Below are positions 34,521 through 45,800 of a stretch of 64,000 nucleotides of DNA, piece after piece. The notes beneath the pieces were generated by a model. The model saw only the letters and a program-made list of their open reading frames with translations, did no database searches and had not been told where the DNA came from. Position numbers and translations under genes: made by a program. Numbering within the stretch: position 1 is the stretch's first letter; each line of letters starts with the position of its first letter. This DNA is from Serilophus lunatus (taxonomy: Eukaryota; Chordata; Aves; Passeriformes; Eurylaimidae), in the NCBI GenBank assembly GCA_013399895.1, contig VXBA01003123.1, positions 1-64,000 on the forward strand. The letters run 5' to 3'.

Positions 34521-35239
34521 GAAAGCCTAAAACTGAGAGCAGGGAGGGATCCCTCAGCAGCTATCCTGGTGGAGGTGAAGGCACTGGGCTGTGCAGAGGC
34601 AGGAAGGTGCTCACACAGTGAACAGGGATGGAGGGATGTGATCAGAAAAACTCGGGAGAAATCTGCAGCAAATCCAGGCCAAGGGAAAGAAAATAACCTC
34701 CTCTACTCCCTGTCTTAGCACCTCTTTTCCTTGTTGCAGTGTCCCTGCCTGTGTAGCTGCCTGATCACAACACCCTTGGATGTAATTATCTTTATCTGAA
34801 GCCATCCTCAGAACTATAAAGACAGATTTCCCATGAGCTGCTGGCATTTGAAACAGCTCAGCCTTCCTGGGGGCTGCAGCTGTGTGATGCACTGAACAAA
34901 CCCCACAAGGCTTTGGAAATCCTGGCTTTACTCACTCAAACTTCTTTGCTGATGTTCAGCTTGTGGTGCCCACAGAGCAGAGTGCCCAGTGCCTGGTTAA
35001 ACTGTGATAGGGAATGACAAGTTCTCTCCTCCTCTCCCAGCTCTCCTGGTCCGTCTCAGCTGGTGTGCCATGACCTTGGAGTTATGTCAGGACTTCAAAA
35101 GGATTAAATTAGAAGATCATGGGCAGGAGCAGAATGAAAAATCAGAATGACTTGGCAAACACTGCTCTTGGTGAGAGTTGGCTGAACCTGGAGCAAACCC
35201 AGTGTGACATTCAAACCTGAGATTCACTGGTGGTTTCCA

Positions 35240-35633
35240 CTAGATCTTCAAACTGTCTTTACTTGTGAGAACATCTGGGAACCATATGGTACCAATGGCA
35301 TTTGCCACAGAGCCCGATGTGCTGGAAATTCTGTTTAACAACCAAAATAAAACCTTCTTTCTGGATGTACTTCCCAAAGACCAAAACTGTGATATCCCTT
35401 CAAGCACCAAAGAGGGGCCCATTAGACCTCTTGTGTTTGAGCATTTGAAGCAATTATTCATGTTCATCCAGCTCCAAAGAGCTACCAAACACCATGTGTT
35501 TTTCCTCAGTGTTAATAAAATCCTAAATGATTCTTCATTAAGAAGCCCATTAAGACAACTGCAGTTTCCTCGAAGCTCATTAGAGGATATTCTCACCACT
35601 AAATTATCACACTGGAGTTTTATAGAAGTCTGA
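35240..35633. other. segment open on both strands, unrecognised
   Basis: A 122-codon frame on + (35265-35633) and a 119-codon frame on minus (35240-35599) face each other over the same AT-leaning DNA, where random stops should be frequent. I recognise neither product. The + frame has a plain hydrophilic-hydrophobic mix (for example LEHLKQ-like VFEHLKQLFMFIQLQ) and no signal peptide or repeats. It could be an old processed pseudogene, a piece of an unrecognised mobile element, or chance. I do not call it a gene. Confidence 0.25.
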
Positions 35634-36706
35634 GGAAAGATGCCCTATTGTGATTATTTCATGATAGATTTTCACTCCCTTGCTTGCAGTCTGTTCCCCA
35701 GGCTCAGCTTTGCTGATTTCCCAACTTTGGGAGAATAATACTGATCCTTCAGCTTTGCTTTGTGGGAGCAACATTCCAGAGCTGTGAGATGCTGATCCTG
35801 CCATCCACATTTTTTTTCCTCTTGCTTCTCACACCAGGACTTCTCCTCTGCAGAGGTGGTTTCTGCCAGTATGAACAAGGATCAGGATCAAGGGCAGCCT
35901 TGCAAGGCAAAAATCTGAATAAAAAGTGCCAAAAACAATAGCAGAAGACAGAAGCCTTTAAGCTAAGCCCACGCTGGATCAGTGTGTGCTCTCCCCACTC
36001 CAGGTTCTCCTGAACCCAGTGGGAAGCTCCAAGGGCTGGGGATCACTGAAGTGTGGGAACACAGGCTGCTGTAACAAAACAGAGCTGCTCAGATCTCCCA
36101 CTGAGTATTAAAATCTCATTTTATGGTACATTATACACTTGGTCTCTTGAACAATCGGTGACCATGAACAGTGTTTGCATCCTGAAGCCAAATGTGGGGA
36201 AAGAACAAGAGATAATCTGTCTGGCTGGAGAGGATGGAGCGGGAAGGGCCAGCACTGCACCATTATTTATGTCCACTCAGAGACACAAGGAAATTAAGTG
36301 CATTAAGAGGACTGCCAGGCCCTCCTCAGAATGGGGCTTTAAATGATATTGATGTGGAGTTAATGGGTGCACAGTTTGTCTTTTTTGTAGTACAGCTCAG
36401 GGCTTGGAACAGGCACTTGGATAGCAAGTTTAGGCATACCCAGCCTCTTCAGGAGGATTAATTTCTAGGGATTTGATGTTTCAAAAAGCTGCAGAACCCA
36501 TTTGACCCAACAAGAGGATCAGGGAGGTGTCGGGGTACCCAGACATGGTGCCACTGACACCTACTGTTCTCCCTCAGACCTCACTCACCAGTCAAGGGCC
36601 AGGAAACCTTAAATCAGGATTCTTCCCGACTAAGAAATGAAAAATGAATCTGAATAATATCCTTGTCTGAGGATGATCTCTGGCAAAGTGATTTGAGGCT
36701 GGCAGG

Positions 36707-36746
36707 ATGTCACACACTGACCCAAAATGTCACAGTCTGACCCAGC
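36707..36746. repeat. 20-bp direct repeat
   Basis: ATGTCACACACTGACCCAAA is followed directly by ATGTCACAGTCTGACCCAGC. Each copy holds a TGACCC nuclear-receptor-like half-site, so two half-sites sit exactly 20 bp apart. Confidence 0.65.
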
Positions 36747-37382
36747 AGGACTTCAAATCCCCAGGGATCTGAGCCATACCTCCTGTAAGAAGCCACTTTC
36801 CTTCAGGTGACAGAGGAAACTTTGCCCACTGTTCCAGACTATGTGGCTGCCTTGGAAATCTCTCCCAGCTACAGAAAAACTCCTCATATGTGGCCTGTTC
36901 CTTCCAGCCTTAATCTCCTCTGGAATCAGCTATTAAATCAAGAGTGTGTGTGATTATCTGCTGTCATCTTTGGAGGAAAAGGTGCAGGGTTTGAAGGCAA
37001 ACACTGTTTATACATTCAGTTCCTTGTGCAGCTCTGGCAGGAACGCTGATCTTGGCATGGAATTAGGGGAGGAAGGGCAGAGCTGAGATTTGTTGGCTTG
37101 ATTTGACAGCCCATTTTCAGATCTGGATCAGAAAGTTACAGTGGAAGTTTTAGATTTGGGTTTAGCTTTGCAGAGAAAAGTATTATTTATTTTTTTTAGT
37201 TTAGTTTCAGAGAGAAATTTTTAATATGTTGTGGCTGTTTTTAAGGATTCAGTTCTATCATTGCAGCATCATCTGAAGCCATTTGAGACCAGATGCATGC
37301 ACTGCACAGGCATGAAGTGAACACAGTCCCTCCCCAAAGGGCTCAACTCTTCTCATTAACATTAACTGAGGAAGTCACATAA

Positions 37383-37672
37383 CCACAGAATGATTTGGGA
37401 TGGAAGGGATTTTAAACATCATTTAAATCCACTCCTCTGCCATGAGCAGGGACACCTCCCACTATCCCAGGTGGCTTCAACCTGGCCTTGGACACTCCCA
37501 GGGATGGGGCAGCCACAGCTTCTCTGGGCACCCTGTGCCAGGGCCTCCCCACCCTCACAGGGAACCAATTCTTCCTAATATCAAATATAAATCTCTTTTA
37601 GTTTAAAACCTCTCCTCCTTGTCCTCTCACCACCTTCCTGTGTAAAAAGTAGCTCTCTCTCCTTTTTTTGTA
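37383..37672 (-). repeat. CR1 LINE 3'-end fragment, one of the longer copies
   Basis: The + strand shows CCACAGAATGATTTGGGATG, GCAGGGACACCTCCCACTAT, CTTGGACACTCCCAGGGATG, GCAGCCACAGCTTCTCTGGG and TTCTTCCTAATATCAAATAT, then CCTCTCCTCCTTGTCCTCTC and GTGTAAAAAGTAGCTCTCTC. The copy therefore runs from the 3' end (left) about 290 bp inward. The middle part is nearly identical to copies at 51.7, 53.7 and 59.0 kb, so it belongs to the same young subfamily. Confidence 0.92.
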
Positions 37673-40600
37673 TTAACCAGTGAGCAATGAATCACAGCAA
37701 TGGATGTGAGTAAAGCCATTGTTTTCTAATTCACTTCCTCCTGGTGTAAATCCACCCCTGAGAGCAGCTGAGTGGAGCTGCTCTGGTGTCAAAGATGTTA
37801 CTGAGCCAAGTCAGTGCAGTGGGTGAATCCACCCGGGGAACTTGTTTGTGGGGGAGTTTCTTGGGAGAAAACTTTCTCCAGATGTCCTGGAGAAAACACA
37901 GGCAGCCAACACTGTTTGATGGCAACTCAGAAATCCAGGCAGGAGCCAGCCAGGCCATCTGGGCACGTGCTGTGGGTGGTTTTTCCTCTGTCTCTCTCTC
38001 TCTCTTCGTGAGCAGAGATAATTATTTCTGTACATTGTGGCTCTGGAGTGAACAGCCCTGATACCAGCTCTGCCTCTTAGCACGAGGCAGCTGTAAAATT
38101 GCTTTCAAATTGTTTTACAATTGGGTTTTGCTTGTGAACCTCTTGATTGGGCAAGGCAAAACTGACACGAGAAAAGCATTTGGGAGGGAGGGAGAGGAGA
38201 GGGGAAGGCCAAGAGGATGAGATTAGGGAGGCTGAAGAGGTGAAAGGGGGGATGGTATATGCTGTTTGCAGCAGGAGCTCAGGGATCACAGCAGAAGGGA
38301 TGGGGTTTTTTGGCCTTTCAAAGTGAGAAGCAGCCTTTGTGTTTGCTGCTGCCCTGTGCCTGTGCAGGGCCTGGCATGTGGATGTGAAGCACTGCAGGAA
38401 AGCCAATATCTTTGTGTCCACAACATCAGCCCACAATTTATGGCTAAAATAAGCCTGTTTTTTTGGGGCAGGGTCAGACCCATCATCTGTTCAGCCTGGT
38501 GTCTTTTCTCCAACAGTGGTAGCAAAAGGGGAATCACAGCCACCGTGCAAGCAAGTGTGGAACAGTAAGAAATTAAACCCTCCAGGTGAAATTGTGTCCT
38601 CTGTGAAGTGAAAAGTAATTTTTCTACTGACTGGGTCTGACCACAGCTCTGCTGTTCCCCATCAGATGCCAGGCCATAGTTAAAACTCTCCTGCCAAGGT
38701 ATTTCCTTGCAGTGCAATAAAAATAAAATACCCTCTGATCTAGCAGTTCTGATAGCAGTGACTTTGTTTAAGCAACTTTATAATGAATCCTAGCTCTTCT
38801 CCCAGTAGATGCCTTTGCTATAATATCCTAGAGTAGCAATGGACTACAATAAATCAGCTTTTACAAACTCATAAACACATAGAAGGGAATGTAAACCAAT
38901 TTCTGATCTAGTTGAGGTGCACTGAGATTTCACAGAGTGGCATGAAGCTTGAGTGGATTCTGAAATTGCTCTTGAGCCTGTGAATTCATCTCTCCCTTCT
39001 CTCCTCTGCCAACAGAGATGTTGTTCTTAACCCCTTGCAGGCTGTCCCTCTATTCACACTCTGCTTTGGTCTCTCTCCCTGCCTGGTGCAGGTGTGTGCA
39101 GGTAAATCCAGGCATGTGCACACACGTGGGCTAAGAGGTGGCAGGGTGATATCAGCTCTTGTCACAGTCATCCCCCTGCCTTGTTTTCCATTCCCACTTC
39201 CCCTGGGGAAGCAGCAAATGCCTCTGCTGAGCCAGAGGGAGCAATCCATGGGAATGTATTTGTGTGTTTGTCTTTCCACCTAGCAGGAGAAAGACCACCT
39301 GCAGAAAAAAAAATTGTTTAAAGGAGAGCTGTGAGAATGGAGAATTCAACAGGTCACGGTGCTGAACGCTCAGAGCTCTTTAGTGACCAGCAATTTAACA
39401 GCTCTTGGGAGAAAGGGGCATCTGTGGCAGAGATCACTGAGACTTGTGTGAAATACCTCCCCCACCAGGAGCCACCTGGGACACACGGGGATGGGGACAC
39501 AGCTGGCAGCCAGAGCAACACTGTTGGCTGCACTAGAGCTTGGGGGAAAATTATTGGAAAATGGGAATTATTGTGAAAATTTGTTGCACCGTGCCCAGGG
39601 GGAAGATTGCCTCCCCCAGCTGAGTTATCCACATGCCTCCTCTGAAGGGAAAATACACCTTCCCTTCCCACTCCCTGTCAGAGAGGGGGTTGCAGGAACC
39701 CTTCTTCATTGCTTGGAAAGGATGGAAAACGTGCCAGAAGAGCAAGGCAGGGAGGCAGGGCACCCACAGGATGTGCAGAGTGGGCATGGGTTTGGCATGG
39801 CAACAGCCTGGTGCCATCCAGCCCTGGGGCCCCCTCACCCCCCAGTCCTGGCCTGCTTTACCCAGCTGTCAGGGATGAGAGGGAATGGGAAGAGCCAGGC
39901 TGAATGCTAAAATACTGCAGGGATGGAGGATGAGCTGTGACTGGGAGCACCCGAGTTTGGGTTCAGGGGTGGTGCTTCCATCAGCTGCTTGAACTCTGCA
40001 AAACACTGGGCTGGAGGTGACCTGTGCCATGGGGGTGCTGGATGTGCTGGAGCTGAGAGCCCTGTGAGCCCAGGGCTGGGGGGTGCTCCTGGCAGAGAGA
40101 GGCTTTTGATGGGAGAACTCCAGGAATCAAAACTCACAGAGACCCACAGGTCTCTCTCTGCAGCTCAGGGTGCTCCCCCTCACGAAAACCATTATATTCA
40201 CACCTTTCCTTGTCCCATCTCCCCATTCCCTGTCCCACGGAGCTCTCCAAGGCCAAATGGAGAAAGCTGGGATGGGGTTCAGCTGGTTGGCTGCAGCTCA
40301 GTGATTTGTTGGGTGTCTGTGACAAATTGCTGGCACAGAAAAGGGACAATGCATTCCCCTGGCTCTGCTGAACAAATCCTCCATTTCCTGGGATCTTGAT
40401 GTTTCAATTCCAACTTTGTCCTTCCCTTTGCCTCATCCCCTCTCCCTCCTTGCCCACAGGTACTGGCAGGAGGCACGAAGCAGTTCTTGGTGTTTGGGGC
40501 CCGTTTTCCAGATCATGAGGGAAAGATGGAATATGATTTTCTTGGGCAGACTGATAACAACCCCCAGCATACCCCGAGTGCCAGGAACGCCCCTGGTGGA

Positions 40601-42122
40601 GCCTGCAGATAATCCCATTGGACATGGACAGTGCTGCCTATTCCCAAACCCTGCAGTGTCTGCTGGGAAAACAAGACCCATCCTCATCACCATCCTGTCT
40701 TCAACAAATGCCCATCCACTGTGTAATTAACCCAGTTAGCAGAGACACTGATGCATGCTAACTCCAGCTGAAACCAGCTCATTATCTACACTGCTAATTA
40801 GCCATGGGAAAACAGGCACGGGGTTTATGAATATCCACTTAAGAAGGGGGAGGGGGAAATGAAAACCTGTTGAATCTGATTTTTTTTTCTCACTGTTATT
40901 CCTTTAATTTTTAAAGAGAGATGAAAGCAAAAAACAAATTAGAAGTGCCCATGTCAAGGAGGGATTAGTTTGGCAGACTCAGGCAGAGCACGGGCAGGGA
41001 GCAGGATGGAGGAGGAGTGTGGTTTGGGAGATCAGGGTGAAAAGCTGCGAGGAAGTGGGTTTTACCATCAACTTCTGAACATCTTCGGGTCACTGTGACC
41101 TTTCTGCCTGCTTGGCCATTATTGATTAGTGCTGCTGTTGAGCATGTTGCCTCACCTGTAGATGGGGCTGGAAACAGCCCCGAGCAGGGACAGGGGAAAA
41201 ACAGCAGCAGTGCAGCATCCAGGACATGGATCCAGTCCTGGCTCCCAAGGCAAAGTCCATCACCCTCAGAAGAAGCTGGTTCTGGAGTCTGCTGCTTCAT
41301 TTAGTATTCGGAGAAGAGCCCAATTCACTGATTGTGCTGATGGGATATGAAAGGCAGGATAGAGTTTTATTGCAGAGCAGTTGACCTTGCTCCAGAGATA
41401 TTACAGATACACAGCTGCTATTCAGTGTTTCAAAACACTGTAGTCATTATGTGAATCTATCTGCTAAGAGAAGAAATTAGAGTTCAGAGCATTAGGATTT
41501 GCTTTTCAAAGAAAAGGGGCACATACAGGTAAGAGGATGGGAGCAGCTCCCTCTCTGTCTCAGGTGGTGGAATTGCTCTGGAGGAACACATGGATGCCTT
41601 GTGCTGCCATTGAGGGGGTAAACCATGGAATAAATCCTTCCAGGACCTCCTCATTGACATCCTTGGTTCTTTGCAGGACCATCCTACTGCCCACAGCCCC
41701 ATGCTGGGGGATGTTAAAGCTGTGGTCCAATTAATGGCCATGGTCTCTTCATCCCAGGCATTGGCTCCCTGAGTGTCACATGTTGGCACCTCACAGTGAG
41801 GAAATCCAGAGGAATGCTTGGCTCCCAGGTGGGGAATGGACAGCAGCAGTTTCTTCAGGGCTTCCCATGCAAGAGTGATGTATCCCCAGCACCATCCAGG
41901 GCTGTCACCTTGTCCCCCATGTGGCAGAAGACATGTGTTTCTGCTGGAAAATGTGTATAATGATAAGACCTGGGCTTTTGCCTGTCAGAAGTTTATTCTT
42001 TCCGACTGTAATGCCAGCAATAAGTAAATGCAAGCAAGAGGCTCAAATTGACAACCCCAGAGTCTCCATCAGGCCCACCTGCCTCAAGCAAGATGTGAGG
42101 CTCCTCTCAAGGGCTCTGCAAT
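37673..42122. other. unique non-coding sequence, no gene seen
   Basis: No coding exon is recognisable. Purine-rich runs lie at 38165-38250. A stretch at 40725-40830 (GTAATTAACCC, TGATGCATGCTAACTCC, GCTAATTAGCC, TTTATGAATATCC) looks like a conserved element but has few CpGs. Frames of up to 143 codons overlap on several frames. Confidence 0.5.
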
Positions 42123-42388
42123 CTCACACAGTCACACAATCATTGAGGTTGGAGAAGGCCTCCAAGATGATCGAGCTCACCCTGTGCCTCATCCTCACCT
42201 TGTCCCCCAGCCCAGAGCACTGAGAGACACATCCAGTCCTTCCTTGGACACCTCCAGGGATGGGAACTCCAAATCTCCCTGGGCAGCCCCTTCCAATGCT
42301 TGGAAACCCTTCCTGAGGAGAAACTCCTCCTGATGTCCAACCTGAACCTCCCTTGGCACAGCTTGGGGCTTCTTCCTCTCATTCAGGC
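42123..42388 (-). repeat. CR1 LINE 3'-end fragment
   Basis: The + strand reads TCACACAATCATTGAGGTTG, GAGAAGGCCTCCAAGATGAT, AGTCCTTCCTTGGACACCTC, CAGGGATGGGAACTCCAAAT and CTGGGCAGCCCCTTCCAATG, then CTTGGCACAGCTTGGGGCTT. This is the reverse complement of the CR1 subtype that ends in ATCATCTTGGAGGCC. Its 5' side abuts a second CR1 in the opposite direction. Confidence 0.9.
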
Positions 42389-42396
42389 ACAGGGTG

Positions 42397-42490
42397 TGGC
42401 TCTTGGGGATGATCCTGTGTGGGACTAAAAGTTGGACTCGATGATCCCTGTGCTTCCAACTCACCATTTTCTGTGACTCTGTGATTGAGG
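42397..42490 (+). repeat. CR1 LINE 3'-terminal stub
   Basis: GTTGGACTCGATGATCCCTG, TGCTTCCAACTCACCATTTT and CTGTGACTCTGTGATTGAG give the sense-strand CR1 3' end, including two decayed 8-bp terminal repeats. It is only about 90 bp long. It sits 5'-to-5' against the minus-strand copy on its left. Confidence 0.85.
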
Positions 42491-42559
42491 ACATGGGACA
42501 CACATGTAATGTAGGCTATTCATGCGATATAGGATAGCCAAGGCGAGGGAGGGAGGGCA

Positions 42560-42800
42560 GGGAAGGTTTTTGTGCTTGCTAGTGAGGCATAATTATGTTC
42601 AGAGCCTGTGTCAGTGATTACACTTGTTCTGCTTGTACAGCACGGGGCTGGTGCCTTGTTTAACAATGCACAGCACATTGTTCCAGCTCCAGCCCTCAAC
42701 GCCACCAAATTGATATTGCTTTTGCAGTGGCAGAGAGATAAGGCCTGTGTTTAGTACACTGTCAGAGCCATGATACCATCACCACACGGGGAAATTAAAA
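42560..42800. promoter_or_regulatory. candidate conserved non-coding element with inverted SOX-type pair
   Basis: AT-balanced sequence with dense factor words: GGCATAATTATG, GTGATTACACTTG, the inverted pair AACAATG (42662-42668) and CATTGTT (42676-42682) separated by 7 bp, then AATTGATATTGC and GAGATAAGGCC (GATA site at 42737). The CpGs in CAACGCC, CCTCGACGTGG and CACGTCGC (to 42850) are retained. The context is right after a CR1 pair. SOX and GATA binding is inference from words. Confidence 0.4.
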
Positions 42801-45800
42801 ACCTCGACGTGGCAACAAAACCCCTCTTCCTTCCTCAGCACGTCGCTGGGCAGCAGAGAAATTCCCAGCAGGAATTATAAAGAGGAGAGCAAGTGAGAGG
42901 GATATGGCAGCATCCTTCTGTACAGGATGGGAGCCTAAAAAACCCACTGGAGCCACAACTGGATCTCACACTAGGGAAGATGAAGCCACACCTGAGATTG
43001 TCCCTGTAAATTTAGGCAGAGCCTTTAGAGCAACTGATGGTTTTTTCCATGCCAGCTCCCCAAAATACACTCTGTCTTCAGCTTGGACACAGGGAAGTGA
43101 GTGTTTCTATGGCAGAGAGTGGGAATCTGTGCTGTGGTACATTTGGGAATGAGGGGTGATTAAGAGGCAGTGAGAGAACTGGAAGGAGAATGGTGAGCAT
43201 GAGATTACCTCTGACAGGCAGACACAGTGGCAATTTTTTCCCCCCAAGATGCATTTTTGTCCTCCACTGAAAAGTGCTGATTTGTTGCAGCAGAACTATT
43301 CAAGATTTGGAAGCACTCATGAGGAATTTTCCGGGCTGGAAAAACATAGTTTGAAATTATTCAGGCACCCCAGTCTTGTATAATCAGGACACAAAGTCTG
43401 GGAGAGTCTGAGTCGAAATTTACCCTTTCACTTGAAGTTTAAACTTGAATGCTTTAAAATACCCTAAAGCTTAAAATCAAAATGGAACAATCTGAAGTTA
43501 TTGGAGTAAAGGAGTGACTCAATCTAAACTGTATTTCTACTGGTCATCTGGGGGAAATGGGCAACACGTTGACTTTTCAATTTGGGATAGATTTCTGTCA
43601 GTCAAAAAAAATTATTTTCAGCCCCATACCTTTTTCTGTCTGCTTGGAGAAATATGAAACCACTGAGGGGGATGTCTGCAGTACCTGGCTGTGTGGGAGC
43701 TGGGAACTCTGTGCCCAAAATCTCTCAGGGGAGCCTCTCTCACCATGTTGGCAATGCCAGGCTGGGCAGCAACTCTGGTGCTGGGCACTGTTCATCTACA
43801 AGGGAAGAAATAATAATTTTCTCTGCCTCATCATATAAATTTTCTCCTATTTCTCCTCTACTGAATTAAAGCAACCCAGTTTTTATGCACCTCTTGCCAG
43901 CAGGATGCTTTTCCCTCAGCCTGGAGGGAGGGTGGTGGGGAGGTGAAGCTCCAGCATGGGAAGGGGGATGCTCTGTCCTGTCTGGCTGCAGGGGCTGTCT
44001 CAGGGCTCATGGGCATCTCTACCTTCCCCTCCTCAACCCAAGAAACTTGGAGAAGAGAAGCAGTTCTCTGGAGTCTCTGCTTTAAGCCAGTAACGACCCT
44101 CTGGAGCATTCCCATTTTCCAGATTTACTGGCTTAATGCTTTGTTAGAATGATAAAAGCCAGTTAATTATCCCTTATGAGATTCTGCCTCCCCACCTGCC
44201 TTCCTCTGGCCCCCCCCTACCCCCACTCCCCATGGCTATATATTTATCTTTTTTTTTTTTTTTCATTCATTTGATTTGGAGCTGAATAAATTGGGAAAGC
44301 TGGAGTGATTCATGTACTGTGGATTGCATATTGATCTGGCACACTTTCCTCCTTAAAGCCCCCATTAGTCATGCAGATCAATGGTTCCTTCTGGCTGGGC
44401 ATCCGTGTTTGTGGAGCCAAGAGAGGAGGTGCAGGCTGGGGGAAGGTCTGTGCACTTCACAGCCCCTGCCCAGCCCCTTCTATTTCGAACCTTCTGTTGC
44501 CTGAAATTTGGATGCTTAGAACTTTGCAGGGGCAGGATGGCTCTGCTGCACTCACACCTCACACAGGGAGCCCTGGGAAACTGCCTAATGCAGGTTAGAG
44601 ACACTTCCAAGAGCTGATGTTGATTGTATCTCTGCCAGAGCACTTTCTTGATGGGTATCACAAGTCAAGAGGTGAAGGAACATGTTGTTTTGCAGGATAC
44701 TAGAGAAATATTTCCTCCTACATGGAAAACTGTAGGGTTTTCCATCAAGGCAGGGTGCTATCACAACAATATCACTCCACAGTAGCCTAGCACTGGCCTA
44801 TCTTCCAGCAAAGCTCATCAAACACTTCACTGAGGTACAGCAGCAGCATCTTCCTTGGAATCAGATACAGCCAACACCTCCACAGCTTAAGGGAGCTATT
44901 TAGACAATCACCAGAGAGCCACCAGCACCACCAAACTCAGGTCTCAGCCTCCTGAATCCCTGGGGGGTTGGGTTTTTTCTGCATCACTTTCACACATGAC
45001 TGGGTAATTCCATACAGGAATGTGGATCCATAACATGTTTTTCCATCCCCTGGTGTTGGGAAGTTTCAAGCAAGGTGCTGAGGTGACATACACCAAAAAA
45101 TGCTGCAGGTCAGTGGTTTTCAGCCTGCACTTTGAAGACTGTTGGAGGTCAGCAGATTATATCTGAGGAGCTGCAAGAAGAAATTCAGAAAAAGCCAAGT
45201 TGTTGTCAGCAGGCTTAACTGAGGTCTTCAGGGGTCAGGAAAACTATTCCTCCATGAGAAACATAACAGGATCAGATATGAAAAAAAAAGGCTGAAAGCT
45301 CAGTATGTGACAGAGGCAAAGTACTCAAACACGAGGATAATGCAGGAGGGCCTTTTGGGCTGTTTAATTGCAAGTTTTTTCTATTTCTTCCAGGCTGGGT
45401 TCTCCTTAAGAGGCCCAGGTTTTGTGCCCTGTGCCAGGGCTGCCTCTGAGCCAGGTGAAGTAGCTGTGAGCTGCTCCTGAAGATAGCAGATGTGCTGGAA
45501 TAGTCCTGATTGTGCCCTGGCAGAGGGACCAGAAGCCCCTCAGATTCCTCCACTTGTCCCATGGCTATTTCAGGAGCAGGAGCTGTTTACTACAGGCTCA
45601 AAGCAACAGTTTGGCCCACACCAATAAAGCAAATTCAGCTCATGTGATTTGGGAATCCTTTGCTGCTTGAGCCACAAGTCAGTCCTTTGCTCTCTCTCCA
45701 GGACTGGTCCCAGCCTGTCTCTGCTGGGAAGACCATCACCGGGACCAGTGAGGAGCATCTGCCCTGAACTTCACCAGCTGGGCCTGCCCAAAGAGATCTC

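Larger units (their letters stand above)
34521..37382. other. unique non-coding sequence, no gene assigned
   Basis: Holds the two-strand open segment at 35240-35633, listed separately, and a 20-bp direct repeat at 36707-36746. Segments at 36090-36160 and 36290-36370 have an AT-rich, possibly conserved texture. Nothing else is recognised. Confidence 0.45.

Noticed and set aside
39134..39146. AGAGGTGGCAGGG, a CTCF-like core
   Set aside because: Only the AGGTGGCAG half fits and the upstream CCASY part does not, so a CTCF site cannot be claimed by eye.
42123..42490. Twin-priming inversion of a single CR1
   Set aside because: Both outer edges are 3' ends of different CR1 subtypes. Twin priming would leave just one 3' end.
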